Below are positions 44,779-52,905 of a stretch of DNA of 64,000 bases, piece by piece. Position 1 is the stretch's first letter; each line of letters opens with the position of its first letter. The translations under genes and the position numbers were made by a program. The DNA is from Marinoscillum sp040222955. Its GTDB lineage: Bacteria; Bacteroidota; Bacteroidia; Cytophagales; Cyclobacteriaceae. The stretch covers positions 248,001 through 312,000 of the forward strand of contig NZ_JAVKCA010000007.1 in NCBI RefSeq assembly GCF_040222955.1, written 5' to 3'. The notes below the pieces were generated by a model. The model had not been told where the DNA came from. It searched no databases and saw only the letters and a list, made by a program, of their open reading frames with translations.

Positions 44779-46260
44779 TTAATAACCTTCATTTTGGGAA
44801 ATCCTTCCTTCTGAAATATCCACTTCAGATTGGGGGATCGGAAAGAGTTCGTTCTTGTTTTTCACAAACCCCAGCGGCCCCAGGATGGTTTCCGCCCTAT
44901 TGGTGCGCACCAAATCCCAAAACCTCAATCCTTCAAACGCCAGTTCATAGTTTCTCTCATTCTCTATGGCCAACCGAAGAGCAGCCTGGTCTGTCACAGT
45001 AACATCAGGCAGAATGCCAGCATTGCCCCCTCTGGCACGTTCACGCACCTCATTAAGGTATTCCAGCGCTTCAGCGGGCTTATTGTTTTCATTAAGTGCT
45101 TCAGCAGCCATCAACAGTACGTCAGCATATCGGATGATTCGCTTGTTATGGCCAAATGACTCATTGGTACCAGGGCCGGGATGCCATATCTTTTGGTTAT
45201 AGACCTCTATTTCTACAATGTCCCCATCCACTCTGGTGGTATCGGGAGTGGAGGCGTCTCCACCGGTCTCCACACCATCCAGTACTTCACCCAGGAAAAT
45301 AATACTGGCTTCCATCCTTGGGTCATTGTTGGTTTGCATCATCACTATCCACGGGTAAGCTGGTCTCCCAAAACCCCACCCACGATTGGGCGTTCCACGG
45401 ATACCCATGGTGTTACCATACTGATTGCCCCCCTGATCAAATGGGAAGGGCAACGCTCCAATCTCAAAGACTGATTCCACCCCAAACTCATGATCATGAC
45501 TAAAGGCATCGGCAAAGTTTGGTTCCAACTCGTATTGCGCAGATGCAATGACTTCCAGTGCATATTTCTCCGCATTCACAAAGTCACCATTAAAGAGGTA
45601 CAGTCTGGCCAACAAGGCCTTGGCTGCCCCTTTGGTGGCGCGCCCAGCTTCGTCTGCTGAGTATTCCGATTTTTCAGGAAGAAACTCCGCAGCATGTAGC
45701 AGGTCAGGATAAATCACCTGGTTGAAAATTTCCTCTGCAGAGGTTTTACCCAGATCAAGGGCCGGATCCGTCACCAGTACCAGGGGTACTGCCCCAAAGC
45801 CCTGAACCAGCTGAGAATAAAAATACCCTCTTAAAAACCTGGCCTCTGCCACGATCCTCGCTCTGAGGTCTTCATCCATCACGATGGCCGCATTAGGTAC
45901 CTCGTTAATTACCAGGTTGGCTCGGCGGATCGCCTGATAGAGCGTTTTGTACCACCTGTCACCAGAGCCTTCTGTGGCCGTGTGGGAAAAGTTATCATAC
46001 GGAGCAATGGCCGTACCATCTCCGGGGTTACTTCCCTTGGTCATCTGATCGCTCATGATGTCCAAAAGTGGAAAACCACCTGTATGGATATTCCAAACAC
46101 GAAGGGAGTTATACACTCCGTTTACCGCCAGTACGGCATCAGATTCTGACTGGGGAAAGGTGCCGGCAGTCAGGCTACCCAGCAAAGGCTTCTCCAGGTT
46201 CTCTTCACATGCAGAGAAGAAAAAAACAAGACTTATGAATGTATATTTTAAAGATTTCAT
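44779..46260 (-). CDS. susD: SusD-family outer-membrane lipoprotein
   Basis: 493 residues. The lipobox is VFFFSAC. The SusD/RagB fold has the starting block VNGVYNSLR, RRANLVINEVP, EARFLRGYFYSQLVQGFGAVPLV, TKGAAKALLARLYLFNGDF and the C-terminal LAIENERNYELAFEGLRFWDLVRTN. SusD closes the SusC barrel and binds glycan at the surface. It lies 3 bp after susC, which means translational coupling is possible. Confidence 0.97.
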   Translation of the reverse strand: MKSLKYTFISLVFFFSACEENLEKPLLGSLTAGTFPQSESDAVLAVNGVYNSLRVWNIHTGGFPLLDIMSDQMTKGSNPGDGTAIAPYDNFSHTATEGSGDRWYKTLYQAIRRANLVINEVPNAAIVMDEDLRARIVAEARFLRGYFYSQLVQGFGAVPLVLVTDPALDLGKTSAEEIFNQVIYPDLLHAAEFLPEKSEYSADEAGRATKGAAKALLARLYLFNGDFVNAEKYALEVIASAQYELEPNFADAFSHDHEFGVESVFEIGALPFPFDQGGNQYGNTMGIRGTPNRGWGFGRPAYPWIVMMQTNNDPRMEASIIFLGEVLDGVETGGDASTPDTTRVDGDIVEIEVYNQKIWHPGPGTNESFGHNKRIIRYADVLLMAAEALNENNKPAEALEYLNEVRERARGGNAGILPDVTVTDQAALRLAIENERNYELAFEGLRFWDLVRTNRAETILGPLGFVKNKNELFPIPQSEVDISEGRISQNEGY

Positions 46261-46263
46261 CGC

Positions 46264-49200
46264 TTAAAAAGTTAAATTCAGTCCCACACTATATACTTTG
46301 GTAATGGGATAAACCCCCTTGTCAATAACCCCATCCAGGGCACTGGATGCTCCCAGATCCGGAGAATATCCGCTGAATTGTGTCTTGGTGAAAAGGTTAG
46401 TACCACGCACATACACTTTGAGTGACTGTGCACCCACGCTATTCAAAACGGCCTGCTGGAAATTGTAAGACAGTGTGACTGTCCGCAATCGCAGGTAAGA
46501 TCCATCCTCTATGAAATAATTGGAAGGTGTGTAGTTGGTCCCTCCGGAAACGGCTCTGAAATTTTCATTGGAAGGGTTGGAAGGAGTCCAGTGATCCAAA
46601 AATCGGGTTTCATAATTGAGCAGCGAAAACCTCACTGCCTGCTTGCCATTGTAGATATCTACACCCGTTTGCCCTTGAAAATCCAACCCCACTCTAAACC
46701 CTTTGTACCCAACCTCTGTATTAAATCCATAAACCAGCCCGGGAATCGAATTCCCCAGCATGATCCTGTCATCTCCATCCAGTATACCGTCTTCATTGGC
46801 ATCCCGGTAGATCAAATCACCAACCGTCTGCCCGAAAAGGTGCGGTGTGGCGTCCACCTGCTGCTGTGTCTGGAATACGCCAATGGCATCATAGCCATAG
46901 AAGAAACCAATGGGCTGGCCCACTGCGGTTCTCGAAACCTGCTGTCCGTTCCCAAGATCACCCGCTACAATGAGTGAATCCACACCAATGTCCTGCCCAA
47001 GCTCCAGCACGGTATTCTTGACAGTTGATCCCAAAAATCCGAGTTTGTAGTTAAAGTTGCCAATATCATCCTGCCAGTTCAGACTAAACTCAAACCCTTT
47101 GTTCTCCACAGAAGCCACATTATATACAATCTGCTGGAAAGCTCCGAGCCCTGAGTACCCTATGGGCTCCAGGTTGACCAGAATATCATTGGTTGTTTTC
47201 ACGTAATAATCCATTTCGGAAACCAACCGACCACTGAACATATCAAAGTTTAATCCTACATCAAACTGTACGGTCTCTTCCCATTTCAGATTGGGATTAC
47301 CCCCGGTCGCGTAAGCAGCCCCTGATACATACTGTTCGTTTTGTCCAAACACCGCCCCGAAATCCTGGTCGATTTGTGGAAACTGAGCATCGTAGCTGAT
47401 CTTATCATTTCCCACAATTCCCCAACTTGCTCTCAGCTTCATGTTACCCAGAAAACTTACGTCAGGAAAAAATGCCTCTTCAGATAAGTTCCAACCAAGT
47501 GCCAACGATGGAAATACGCCATATCGGTTGTTAGGGCCAAACTTGGAAGAACCATCCCTTCTATAAGTGGCGGTAAACAAATACTTGTCCATCAAACTAT
47601 AATTGAACCTGAACAAATAAGACTGGATGGCTGAATGGGAAGCATTGTTGGACACGTCCTGCAGCAATGGATCGCCATCAGAAGCGTCGATGTACCAGAA
47701 GGATTCACCATCACGGAGCAGGTTTTGAGCAGAACCCGATAAGAATTCAGACTTCACTCGCTGGGTGGTATAGCCCGCCACGGTATTGAACCGATGGACG
47801 CCGATCTCCTTCACATAAGAGATGGTGTTTTCCCATAGAATAAAACTGTTGTCATTATATTCTTGTGAAATATCGCTGGTCTCATTTTGCTGCAAGGGAG
47901 CTACAAAGTATTCAGGTGTGAAGCTCTTGTTTTTGCTCATGCCCAGTGAAAACTGCAAACTTGACTTCACCGAAAACCCATCCAAAAAAGCGTACTGAGC
48001 AAAAACGTTTCCGACACTCTCTATACTCTTATTGACATTATTGGTGTATTCGATGGCCGCCAGTGCATTTCCGCCACCCTGCACCTCAGCAAATATTTGC
48101 TCTCCGGTCACGGGGTCTGTGGTATAAGGCGCATCAATAGGCCACGCGCGTAGTGCCGTATTCACCACTCCCGGGCTGTTCTGTTTTTCTTTGAGTGCCA
48201 CAGAAAGGCTGAGTCCAATGTCTAAATTCTTGGCTATTTCGTAATTGGTATTGATTTTGGTGGTAATCCGCTCCAGGCCTGACTTAGGTAAAATACCCTC
48301 CTGGCCGAAATAGCCCAGTCCGAAGTAATAATCCACCTTCTCATTCGCTCCCCCAAAAGAGAATGAATAGGATTGAATGGGCGCATAGTCATTGTATATC
48401 TCATCCTGCCAGTCGGTAGTAGGTAGCTGATCCACATTGTATGGGCCAGGTTCCGTCAAATCAATGTCATTGACATACTGACCAAACTCTTGACCATTCA
48501 TCAAGTCAATTTTGTTGGCAACCCTCTGCCAACCCAGCTCTGCGCTAAAATTGATTCTTGGAGCGCCCTGCACTCCCCGCTTGGTGGTGATAATGATCAC
48601 CCCGTTACTTCCTCTGGAACCAAAAATGGCGGTAGCCGAAGCATCCTTCAGTACTTCCACTGACTCAATGTCATTGGCATTCAGGAAGTCCAATGGCGTA
48701 CCTGATCCACTGTTATCTGAAACTCCTTTCTCAATAATCACTCCATCCACCACAAAAAGCGGATTGTTGTTATTGAGCGTGGTAACCCCTCTTAACCGCA
48801 CCACAGGTGTAGCGCCCGGGTCTCCACTGGGACTCAAAACCTGAAGTCCTGAAACCTTTCCCTGGAGGGCCTGCACAGGACTCGCATTGGGCACCTTAAG
48901 TAAATCCTCCCCTTTCACTGAAGCCACGGCTCCCGTAAGGTCACTTTTCCTCACCGAACCATACCCCACTACCACTACTTCCTCAAGTTCAGAAAAATCT
49001 ATATCCAGAGAAGTGTTGATCACACTTTGGTTATTCACCCGAATTTCTCTGGACTTATAACCCACATAGGTAAAAACCAAAACAGCCTCCGAACCAGAGA
49101 CCATCAGTTGGTAATTACCATCTAAATCCGTCACCGTGCCATTGGTGGTACCTTTCTCAATGATGGTGGCTCCAATCAGCGGCTCCCTGGTCTCAGAATC

Positions 49201-49299
49201 GAGGATTGTTCCGCTAATTTTAAAATCCTGAGCATCCACATAGCTGGATGTGAAAATCATTGCGATAATGACAATAAATAGCTTAGTAAAGTGCCTCAT
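46264..49299 (-). CDS. susC: SusC-family TonB-dependent glycan transporter
   Basis: 1011 residues. A signal peptide ends near SSYVDAQ. A carboxypeptidase-regulatory-like domain (about 25-110) has ISGTILDSETREPLIGATI. The plug domain (about 110-230) has EEVVVVGYGSVRKSDLTGAV, PVQALQGKVSGLQV and FVVDGVI. The 22-strand barrel ends in VGLNLTF with a terminal Phe. SusC imports oligosaccharides across the outer membrane using TonB energy. The gene is the first of the PUL operon and has a predicted promoter and operator just upstream. Confidence 0.97.
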   Translation of the reverse strand: MRHFTKLFIVIIAMIFTSSYVDAQDFKISGTILDSETREPLIGATIIEKGTTNGTVTDLDGNYQLMVSGSEAVLVFTYVGYKSREIRVNNQSVINTSLDIDFSELEEVVVVGYGSVRKSDLTGAVASVKGEDLLKVPNASPVQALQGKVSGLQVLSPSGDPGATPVVRLRGVTTLNNNNPLFVVDGVIIEKGVSDNSGSGTPLDFLNANDIESVEVLKDASATAIFGSRGSNGVIIITTKRGVQGAPRINFSAELGWQRVANKIDLMNGQEFGQYVNDIDLTEPGPYNVDQLPTTDWQDEIYNDYAPIQSYSFSFGGANEKVDYYFGLGYFGQEGILPKSGLERITTKINTNYEIAKNLDIGLSLSVALKEKQNSPGVVNTALRAWPIDAPYTTDPVTGEQIFAEVQGGGNALAAIEYTNNVNKSIESVGNVFAQYAFLDGFSVKSSLQFSLGMSKNKSFTPEYFVAPLQQNETSDISQEYNDNSFILWENTISYVKEIGVHRFNTVAGYTTQRVKSEFLSGSAQNLLRDGESFWYIDASDGDPLLQDVSNNASHSAIQSYLFRFNYSLMDKYLFTATYRRDGSSKFGPNNRYGVFPSLALGWNLSEEAFFPDVSFLGNMKLRASWGIVGNDKISYDAQFPQIDQDFGAVFGQNEQYVSGAAYATGGNPNLKWEETVQFDVGLNFDMFSGRLVSEMDYYVKTTNDILVNLEPIGYSGLGAFQQIVYNVASVENKGFEFSLNWQDDIGNFNYKLGFLGSTVKNTVLELGQDIGVDSLIVAGDLGNGQQVSRTAVGQPIGFFYGYDAIGVFQTQQQVDATPHLFGQTVGDLIYRDANEDGILDGDDRIMLGNSIPGLVYGFNTEVGYKGFRVGLDFQGQTGVDIYNGKQAVRFSLLNYETRFLDHWTPSNPSNENFRAVSGGTNYTPSNYFIEDGSYLRLRTVTLSYNFQQAVLNSVGAQSLKVYVRGTNLFTKTQFSGYSPDLGASSALDGVIDKGVYPITKVYSVGLNLTF

Positions 49300-49326
49300 A
49301 TTATAAAGTTGTCAATGAGATAACGA

Positions 49327-49368
49327 TTGCATCTATGCAACTTTAGAGGTTTTTCCAGCTATTTCAAA
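49327..49368 (-). promoter_or_regulatory. Predicted susC promoter with palindrome at the start site
   Basis: On the minus strand TTTG (49365-49368), 19 bp, then TAAAGTTG (49338-49345), one base from TAnnTTTG. The palindrome TTGCAT-CT-ATGCAA (49327-49340) overlaps the predicted start of transcription, a place where a bound protein would block or adjust initiation. ATG of susC is 28 bp further on. Confidence 0.55.
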
Positions 49369-49429
49369 AAAATTATCATTTTCATATCTAAGAATAATCC
49401 AATAAACATGAAATTAATATCCCGCAGCT

Positions 49430-49518
49430 CTTTAATCAATATATCGCTTTAATCTCATGAAAAATATTTTGATATAAATTCAAAACCAATTTACGACATA
49501 TGATGGATCGCTTTAATC
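49430..49518. repeat. Three direct repeats upstream of susC
   Basis: CTTTAATC occurs at 49430-49437, 49447-49454 and 49511-49518, all in one orientation. The last two belong to a longer identical 12-mer, ATCGCTTTAATC (49443-49454 and 49507-49518), with starts 64 bp apart. They lie in the 262-bp AT-rich gap between the sensor gene and susC, upstream of the predicted promoter, so they are candidate activator sites. Confidence 0.45.
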
Positions 49519-49561
49519 ACAACCATAACCCCATTAAAAAATTCTTGATTTTATACAATAA

Positions 49562-51361
49562 TTATTTTTGGCTTGGAACGAAATCTTCCAGGTTTTTAAA
49601 AATTTCGTGAAGGGCGCGTTTTTCCTCTTCTGTCAGCCCCTTGATTCGTTTCTTGAAATCCGAAATAGTGTTTTTCCTCAATTCTAACCTATCTGAGAAT
49701 TCCACCAGCGAGTACTGGTCTTTGTTGAAACTGTCGTAGAGTATATAGAATGCTTTTTCCAGAGGAAATTTGATGCCATGGAAGAGCGTCTTGGTAGTAG
49801 GCGACTCCTGATAACCGCATTTGGTGCATCTTCTGCTAAAAGGGGCCGACCCCTCACTGTACACCGTGTTTTCACATCTCGCACAACTATAATTACTCCT
49901 CCATTTAAAATTACTTAGTGCACGCAGACAATCGTTTTTGTCCGAAAAGACCTCAACAAACTCTTTATAAGTGAGTTCCTTATTCTGAAGACGCTCCATC
50001 TGTATGGACTTAATGTTATTTCTAAGCCTCCAGTTATCCAGATCCAACAGGGAATTGATTTCAGAGATCTCCACTTTTTGTTGTGAGAGCAGCGTGTTTT
50101 TTTCCTTCAGCTCTGCAGTACGCTGCTCCACCAGTGACTCCAACTGAGCATTCATCCGATCCTTCAGCTTCGCATTCTCCTCATGCTGTAAAATGATTCT
50201 TTTGTGGGCACGGTCCCGGTTTTCTTTCAAAATCCTCACCCGATCGCTCAAAGCGAAAGAAAGGAAGAGCATTTCAAAAACAAAACAAATATGAAGACTA
50301 TAGTAAGTCAGAGTGGTGAATGGGATTAGTGAAAGCATGAGCATGGCCTTGAGAATAAACCCAAGGAAGAGCACTCCGAAAGCGACGATAAAAAAGCGAG
50401 CCGGTTTGTATCCTCTGTTGAATACCGAGATGCTCCCTGCAAAAATGATGATCAGCGGGATCAGTTCAATGTTTCGATTCTGGAATATGGAATGATCAAA
50501 AAAGAGCGCGTAGACAAAAAGAAGGATTCTTAACCCAAACACCACATTTAACAGGTTATTGATTTTTGGAGCCCTGATTTTGAGGTTTAGAAATTTCTTG
50601 GAGAATAGGATCGCCCAGAAAATAATGGCAAACAGAGAAACCCCATGAGCCACCTGATTCCATTCGGGACTGTTGCGCCACAGGTATTGATACCCCACCC
50701 CATCCACACTCATGGCAAATACCCCCACACTGATGATGTAAAAAGTGTAGTAGAGGTATTTGATCTCCCTCATGGCCGAATAGATCAGCATGTTGTAGAG
50801 TGATATTATCAGAATCATCCCATAAAAAATGCCGTAGAGGTAATACTCCGCCAGGGCATACTCCACGAATCGGTTGTAGCTCCTGATGCCCACCCTTATA
50901 TCCGCATACTCATGACTCACCACCCTGAAATAAAGGAGATACTCGCCAGATCCGGTCAACTGAATTTCAAAATTCTTGTGGGCCATGGGTTTTTCCTGAA
51001 AAGGAAGCATATCCCCCATGGTGTATTCCTTGAAAGCCCTCCCTTCATGGCTCAAATAGACCTGCAGGGTATCAATGGTCTGGTCAAAAAACTCAAGCAG
51101 GTAGTTGGTCTCGCCTTCAGGGATGACCAATTTTATTTTCATCCAGTAGGCCGAACCGGTGTTATAATCCTGAGGAGTAAAATTCAGGTTCTTGTTGAAC
51201 TTAGTTTGAAAATCTGTGGCTGACACATCCTCAAAGGTGAGGGTGGTAAACCGATCTTCGTAAAACTCTATGTCCCTGATTTTTAGTTGCAGCTCATGTG
51301 TTCCCGGAGCGATCACAACGGGTGTAGCATAAAGAAGTAAATGAAACCACAAATAAATCAT
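49562..51361 (-). CDS. 7TMR-DISM receptor fused to an IS1595-type zinc ribbon and helix-turn-helix
   Basis: 599 residues from ATG 51361. A signal peptide (about 1-18) precedes a beta-rich extracellular domain of the 7TMR-DISM type (about 25-165). Seven membrane helices follow (about 175-385, with YLYGIFYGMILIISLYNMLIYSAMREIKYLYY-type sequence). A coiled coil runs about 390-460. The cytoplasmic tail has YKEFVEVFSDKNDCLRAL, then CARC-x15-CTKC (Cys493, 496, 512, 515). It continues YQESPTTKTLFHGIKFPLEKAF and a helix-turn-helix near LVEFSDRLELRKNTISDF. That tail matches the zinc ribbon and DNA-binding head of IS1595 transposases, but no DDE catalytic domain follows. The gene is just upstream of susC on the same strand. 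I infer a membrane-tethered PUL regulator. Confidence 0.8.
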   Translation of the reverse strand: MIYLWFHLLLYATPVVIAPGTHELQLKIRDIEFYEDRFTTLTFEDVSATDFQTKFNKNLNFTPQDYNTGSAYWMKIKLVIPEGETNYLLEFFDQTIDTLQVYLSHEGRAFKEYTMGDMLPFQEKPMAHKNFEIQLTGSGEYLLYFRVVSHEYADIRVGIRSYNRFVEYALAEYYLYGIFYGMILIISLYNMLIYSAMREIKYLYYTFYIISVGVFAMSVDGVGYQYLWRNSPEWNQVAHGVSLFAIIFWAILFSKKFLNLKIRAPKINNLLNVVFGLRILLFVYALFFDHSIFQNRNIELIPLIIIFAGSISVFNRGYKPARFFIVAFGVLFLGFILKAMLMLSLIPFTTLTYYSLHICFVFEMLFLSFALSDRVRILKENRDRAHKRIILQHEENAKLKDRMNAQLESLVEQRTAELKEKNTLLSQQKVEISEINSLLDLDNWRLRNNIKSIQMERLQNKELTYKEFVEVFSDKNDCLRALSNFKWRSNYSCARCENTVYSEGSAPFSRRCTKCGYQESPTTKTLFHGIKFPLEKAFYILYDSFNKDQYSLVEFSDRLELRKNTISDFKKRIKGLTEEEKRALHEIFKNLEDFVPSQK

Positions 51362-51467
51362 ATCATCGGTGCTATGGAAACTTAAAGATAACCAACAAGA
51401 ATTTCCCACAATTTGTCCTCTGTCAAACTATTTCGGGCAGAAACGCATTAATGAGGAGAGACATAAG

Positions 51468-51498
51468 TTTGAGGTCAGAAATCCCTTGATTAACATTG
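51468..51498 (+). promoter_or_regulatory. Predicted promoter of the mrp-nfu operon
   Basis: TTTG (51468-51471), 19 bp, TAACATTG (51491-51498), one base from TAnnTTTG. The predicted start is near 51505, 14 bp before ATG 51519. Confidence 0.55.
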
Positions 51499-51518
51499 CA
51501 CCTGAATTAAGTTAGGTA

Positions 51519-52613
51519 ATGGAGATAAGCAGAGACAATATATTAATTGCGCTAAGTGAAGTTCAGGATCCGGATCTGAAGAAAGATCTGGTCACACTGA
51601 ATATGATTCATAACATCCAGGCAGGAGAAAAAGCGATCAGGTTTACTGTGATGCTCACTACCCCCGCCTGTCCCCTGAAAGAACTTATCAGAAAAGATTG
51701 TGAAAAGGCCATTACCAAACACTTTGGTGAGGAAATCACCCTTGAGATAGAAATGTCAAGCACAGTGACCACCGTCCGGCAGAATGCGCCCATGCTTCCC
51801 GGCGTGAAGAATATCATTGCCGTGGCTTCTGGTAAAGGAGGCGTGGGTAAATCCACTGTAGCGGCCAACCTGGCTGTAGCACTGGCTAAAACCGGAGCCT
51901 CTGTGGGGTTGATTGATGCGGATATCTTTGGCCCATCGGTCCCCACCATGTTCAATTGCGAATTTGAGCAGCCAAGTGTGACACAGGTGGATGGTCAGAA
52001 TAAAATCATACCCATCGAGCAGTATGGTGTTAAGCTAATGTCCATTGGCTTCCTGGCACCGCCAGAAAATGCTGTGGTTTGGAGGGGGCCCATGGCCAGT
52101 TCTGCACTGAAGCAATTTCTGGGGGATACCGTTTGGGGAGAACTGGATTACCTCCTGATCGACCTTCCTCCAGGCACCAGTGACATTCACCTTACCCTTG
52201 TGCAGAGTGTACCCGTCACCGGAGCCATTGTAGTCACCACTCCTCAAAAAGTGGCCCTCGCAGATGCCCAAAAAGGAATTGCAATGTTCAGACAACCCCA
52301 GATCAATGTACCTGTTTTGGGGGTCGTGGAGAACATGGCATATTTCACACCTGAGGAACTTCCCGATAATAAGTACTATATTTTCGGTGAAAATGGCGGC
52401 AAGCAGTTGGCTGATAAATTCAATATCCCACTGCTTGGACAGATTCCTCTGGTGCAGAGCATCAGAGAAAGTGGGGATGCAGGCTATCCGGCAGTACTCA
52501 AAGACGATGTGACTGCTGATGCATTCAGGAATTTATCTCAATCGCTGGCCCAGCAGGTGGCCATCAGAAATGCCTCAGAAGCAAAGACTAAAAAAGTAGA
52601 AATAAACGTTTAA
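51519..52613 (+). CDS. mrp: Mrp/ApbC-type Fe-S cluster carrier ATPase
   Basis: 364 residues. An N-terminal MIP18/DUF59 domain (about 1-85) has LSEVQDPDLKKDLVTLNMI and TPACPLKELI. The MRP ATPase domain (about 95-345) has deviant Walker A GKGGVGKSTVAANLA near 105, LIDADIFGPSVPT, WRGPMASSALKQFL, DLPPGTSDIHLT and VVENMAYF. The C-terminal CxxC that bridges a cluster in many relatives is absent: the place after VVENMAYF reads TPEELPDNKYYIFG. The Nfu gene 3 bp downstream supplies a CxxC, so the pair may work together in Fe-S delivery. Confidence 0.93.
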   Translation: MEISRDNILIALSEVQDPDLKKDLVTLNMIHNIQAGEKAIRFTVMLTTPACPLKELIRKDCEKAITKHFGEEITLEIEMSSTVTTVRQNAPMLPGVKNIIAVASGKGGVGKSTVAANLAVALAKTGASVGLIDADIFGPSVPTMFNCEFEQPSVTQVDGQNKIIPIEQYGVKLMSIGFLAPPENAVVWRGPMASSALKQFLGDTVWGELDYLLIDLPPGTSDIHLTLVQSVPVTGAIVVTTPQKVALADAQKGIAMFRQPQINVPVLGVVENMAYFTPEELPDNKYYIFGENGGKQLADKFNIPLLGQIPLVQSIRESGDAGYPAVLKDDVTADAFRNLSQSLAQQVAIRNASEAKTKKVEINV

Positions 52614-52616
52614 AAC

Positions 52617-52904
52617 ATGGCTAATCTTGAATTATTGGAAAAAATAGAGTCTGCACTGGACACTATAAGACCGTATCTGGAAGCCGATGGTGGTAACGTC
52701 AAAATACTCGAGGTGACTGAAGATCAGATCGTCAAACTTGAACTTTTGGGCAATTGTGGCTCATGCCCTATGTCCACCATGACCCTCAGGGCTGGAGTGG
52801 AAGAGGCAATCAAAAGAGCAATTCCTGAAATCAGAGGAGTTGAGGCCATCAACATTACTACCCCGGATGATCCCCGTGCCAAATTACCTGAAACCATGAT
52901 GTAA
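52617..52904 (+). CDS. nfu: NifU-like C-terminal domain Fe-S scaffold
   Basis: 95 residues made only of the Nfu domain. It has TIRPYLEADGGNVKILEV and the cluster-binding motif GNCGSCPMSTMTLR (CxxC), followed by GVEEAIKRAIPEIRGVEAI. Dimers of such proteins hold a 4Fe-4S cluster between two CxxC motifs and deliver it to targets. It is coupled to mrp (3-bp gap) and followed after 1 bp by a secreted protease gene. Confidence 0.95.
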   Translation: MANLELLEKIESALDTIRPYLEADGGNVKILEVTEDQIVKLELLGNCGSCPMSTMTLRAGVEEAIKRAIPEIRGVEAINITTPDDPRAKLPETMM

Positions 52905-52905
52905 A

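Noticed and set aside
49562..50100. An IS1595 insertion into the end of a receptor gene
   Set aside because: The zinc-ribbon/HTH part is in frame after a coiled coil, no transposase catalytic domain or terminal inverted repeats are visible, and the frame ends normally. A settled fusion fits better than a recent insertion.
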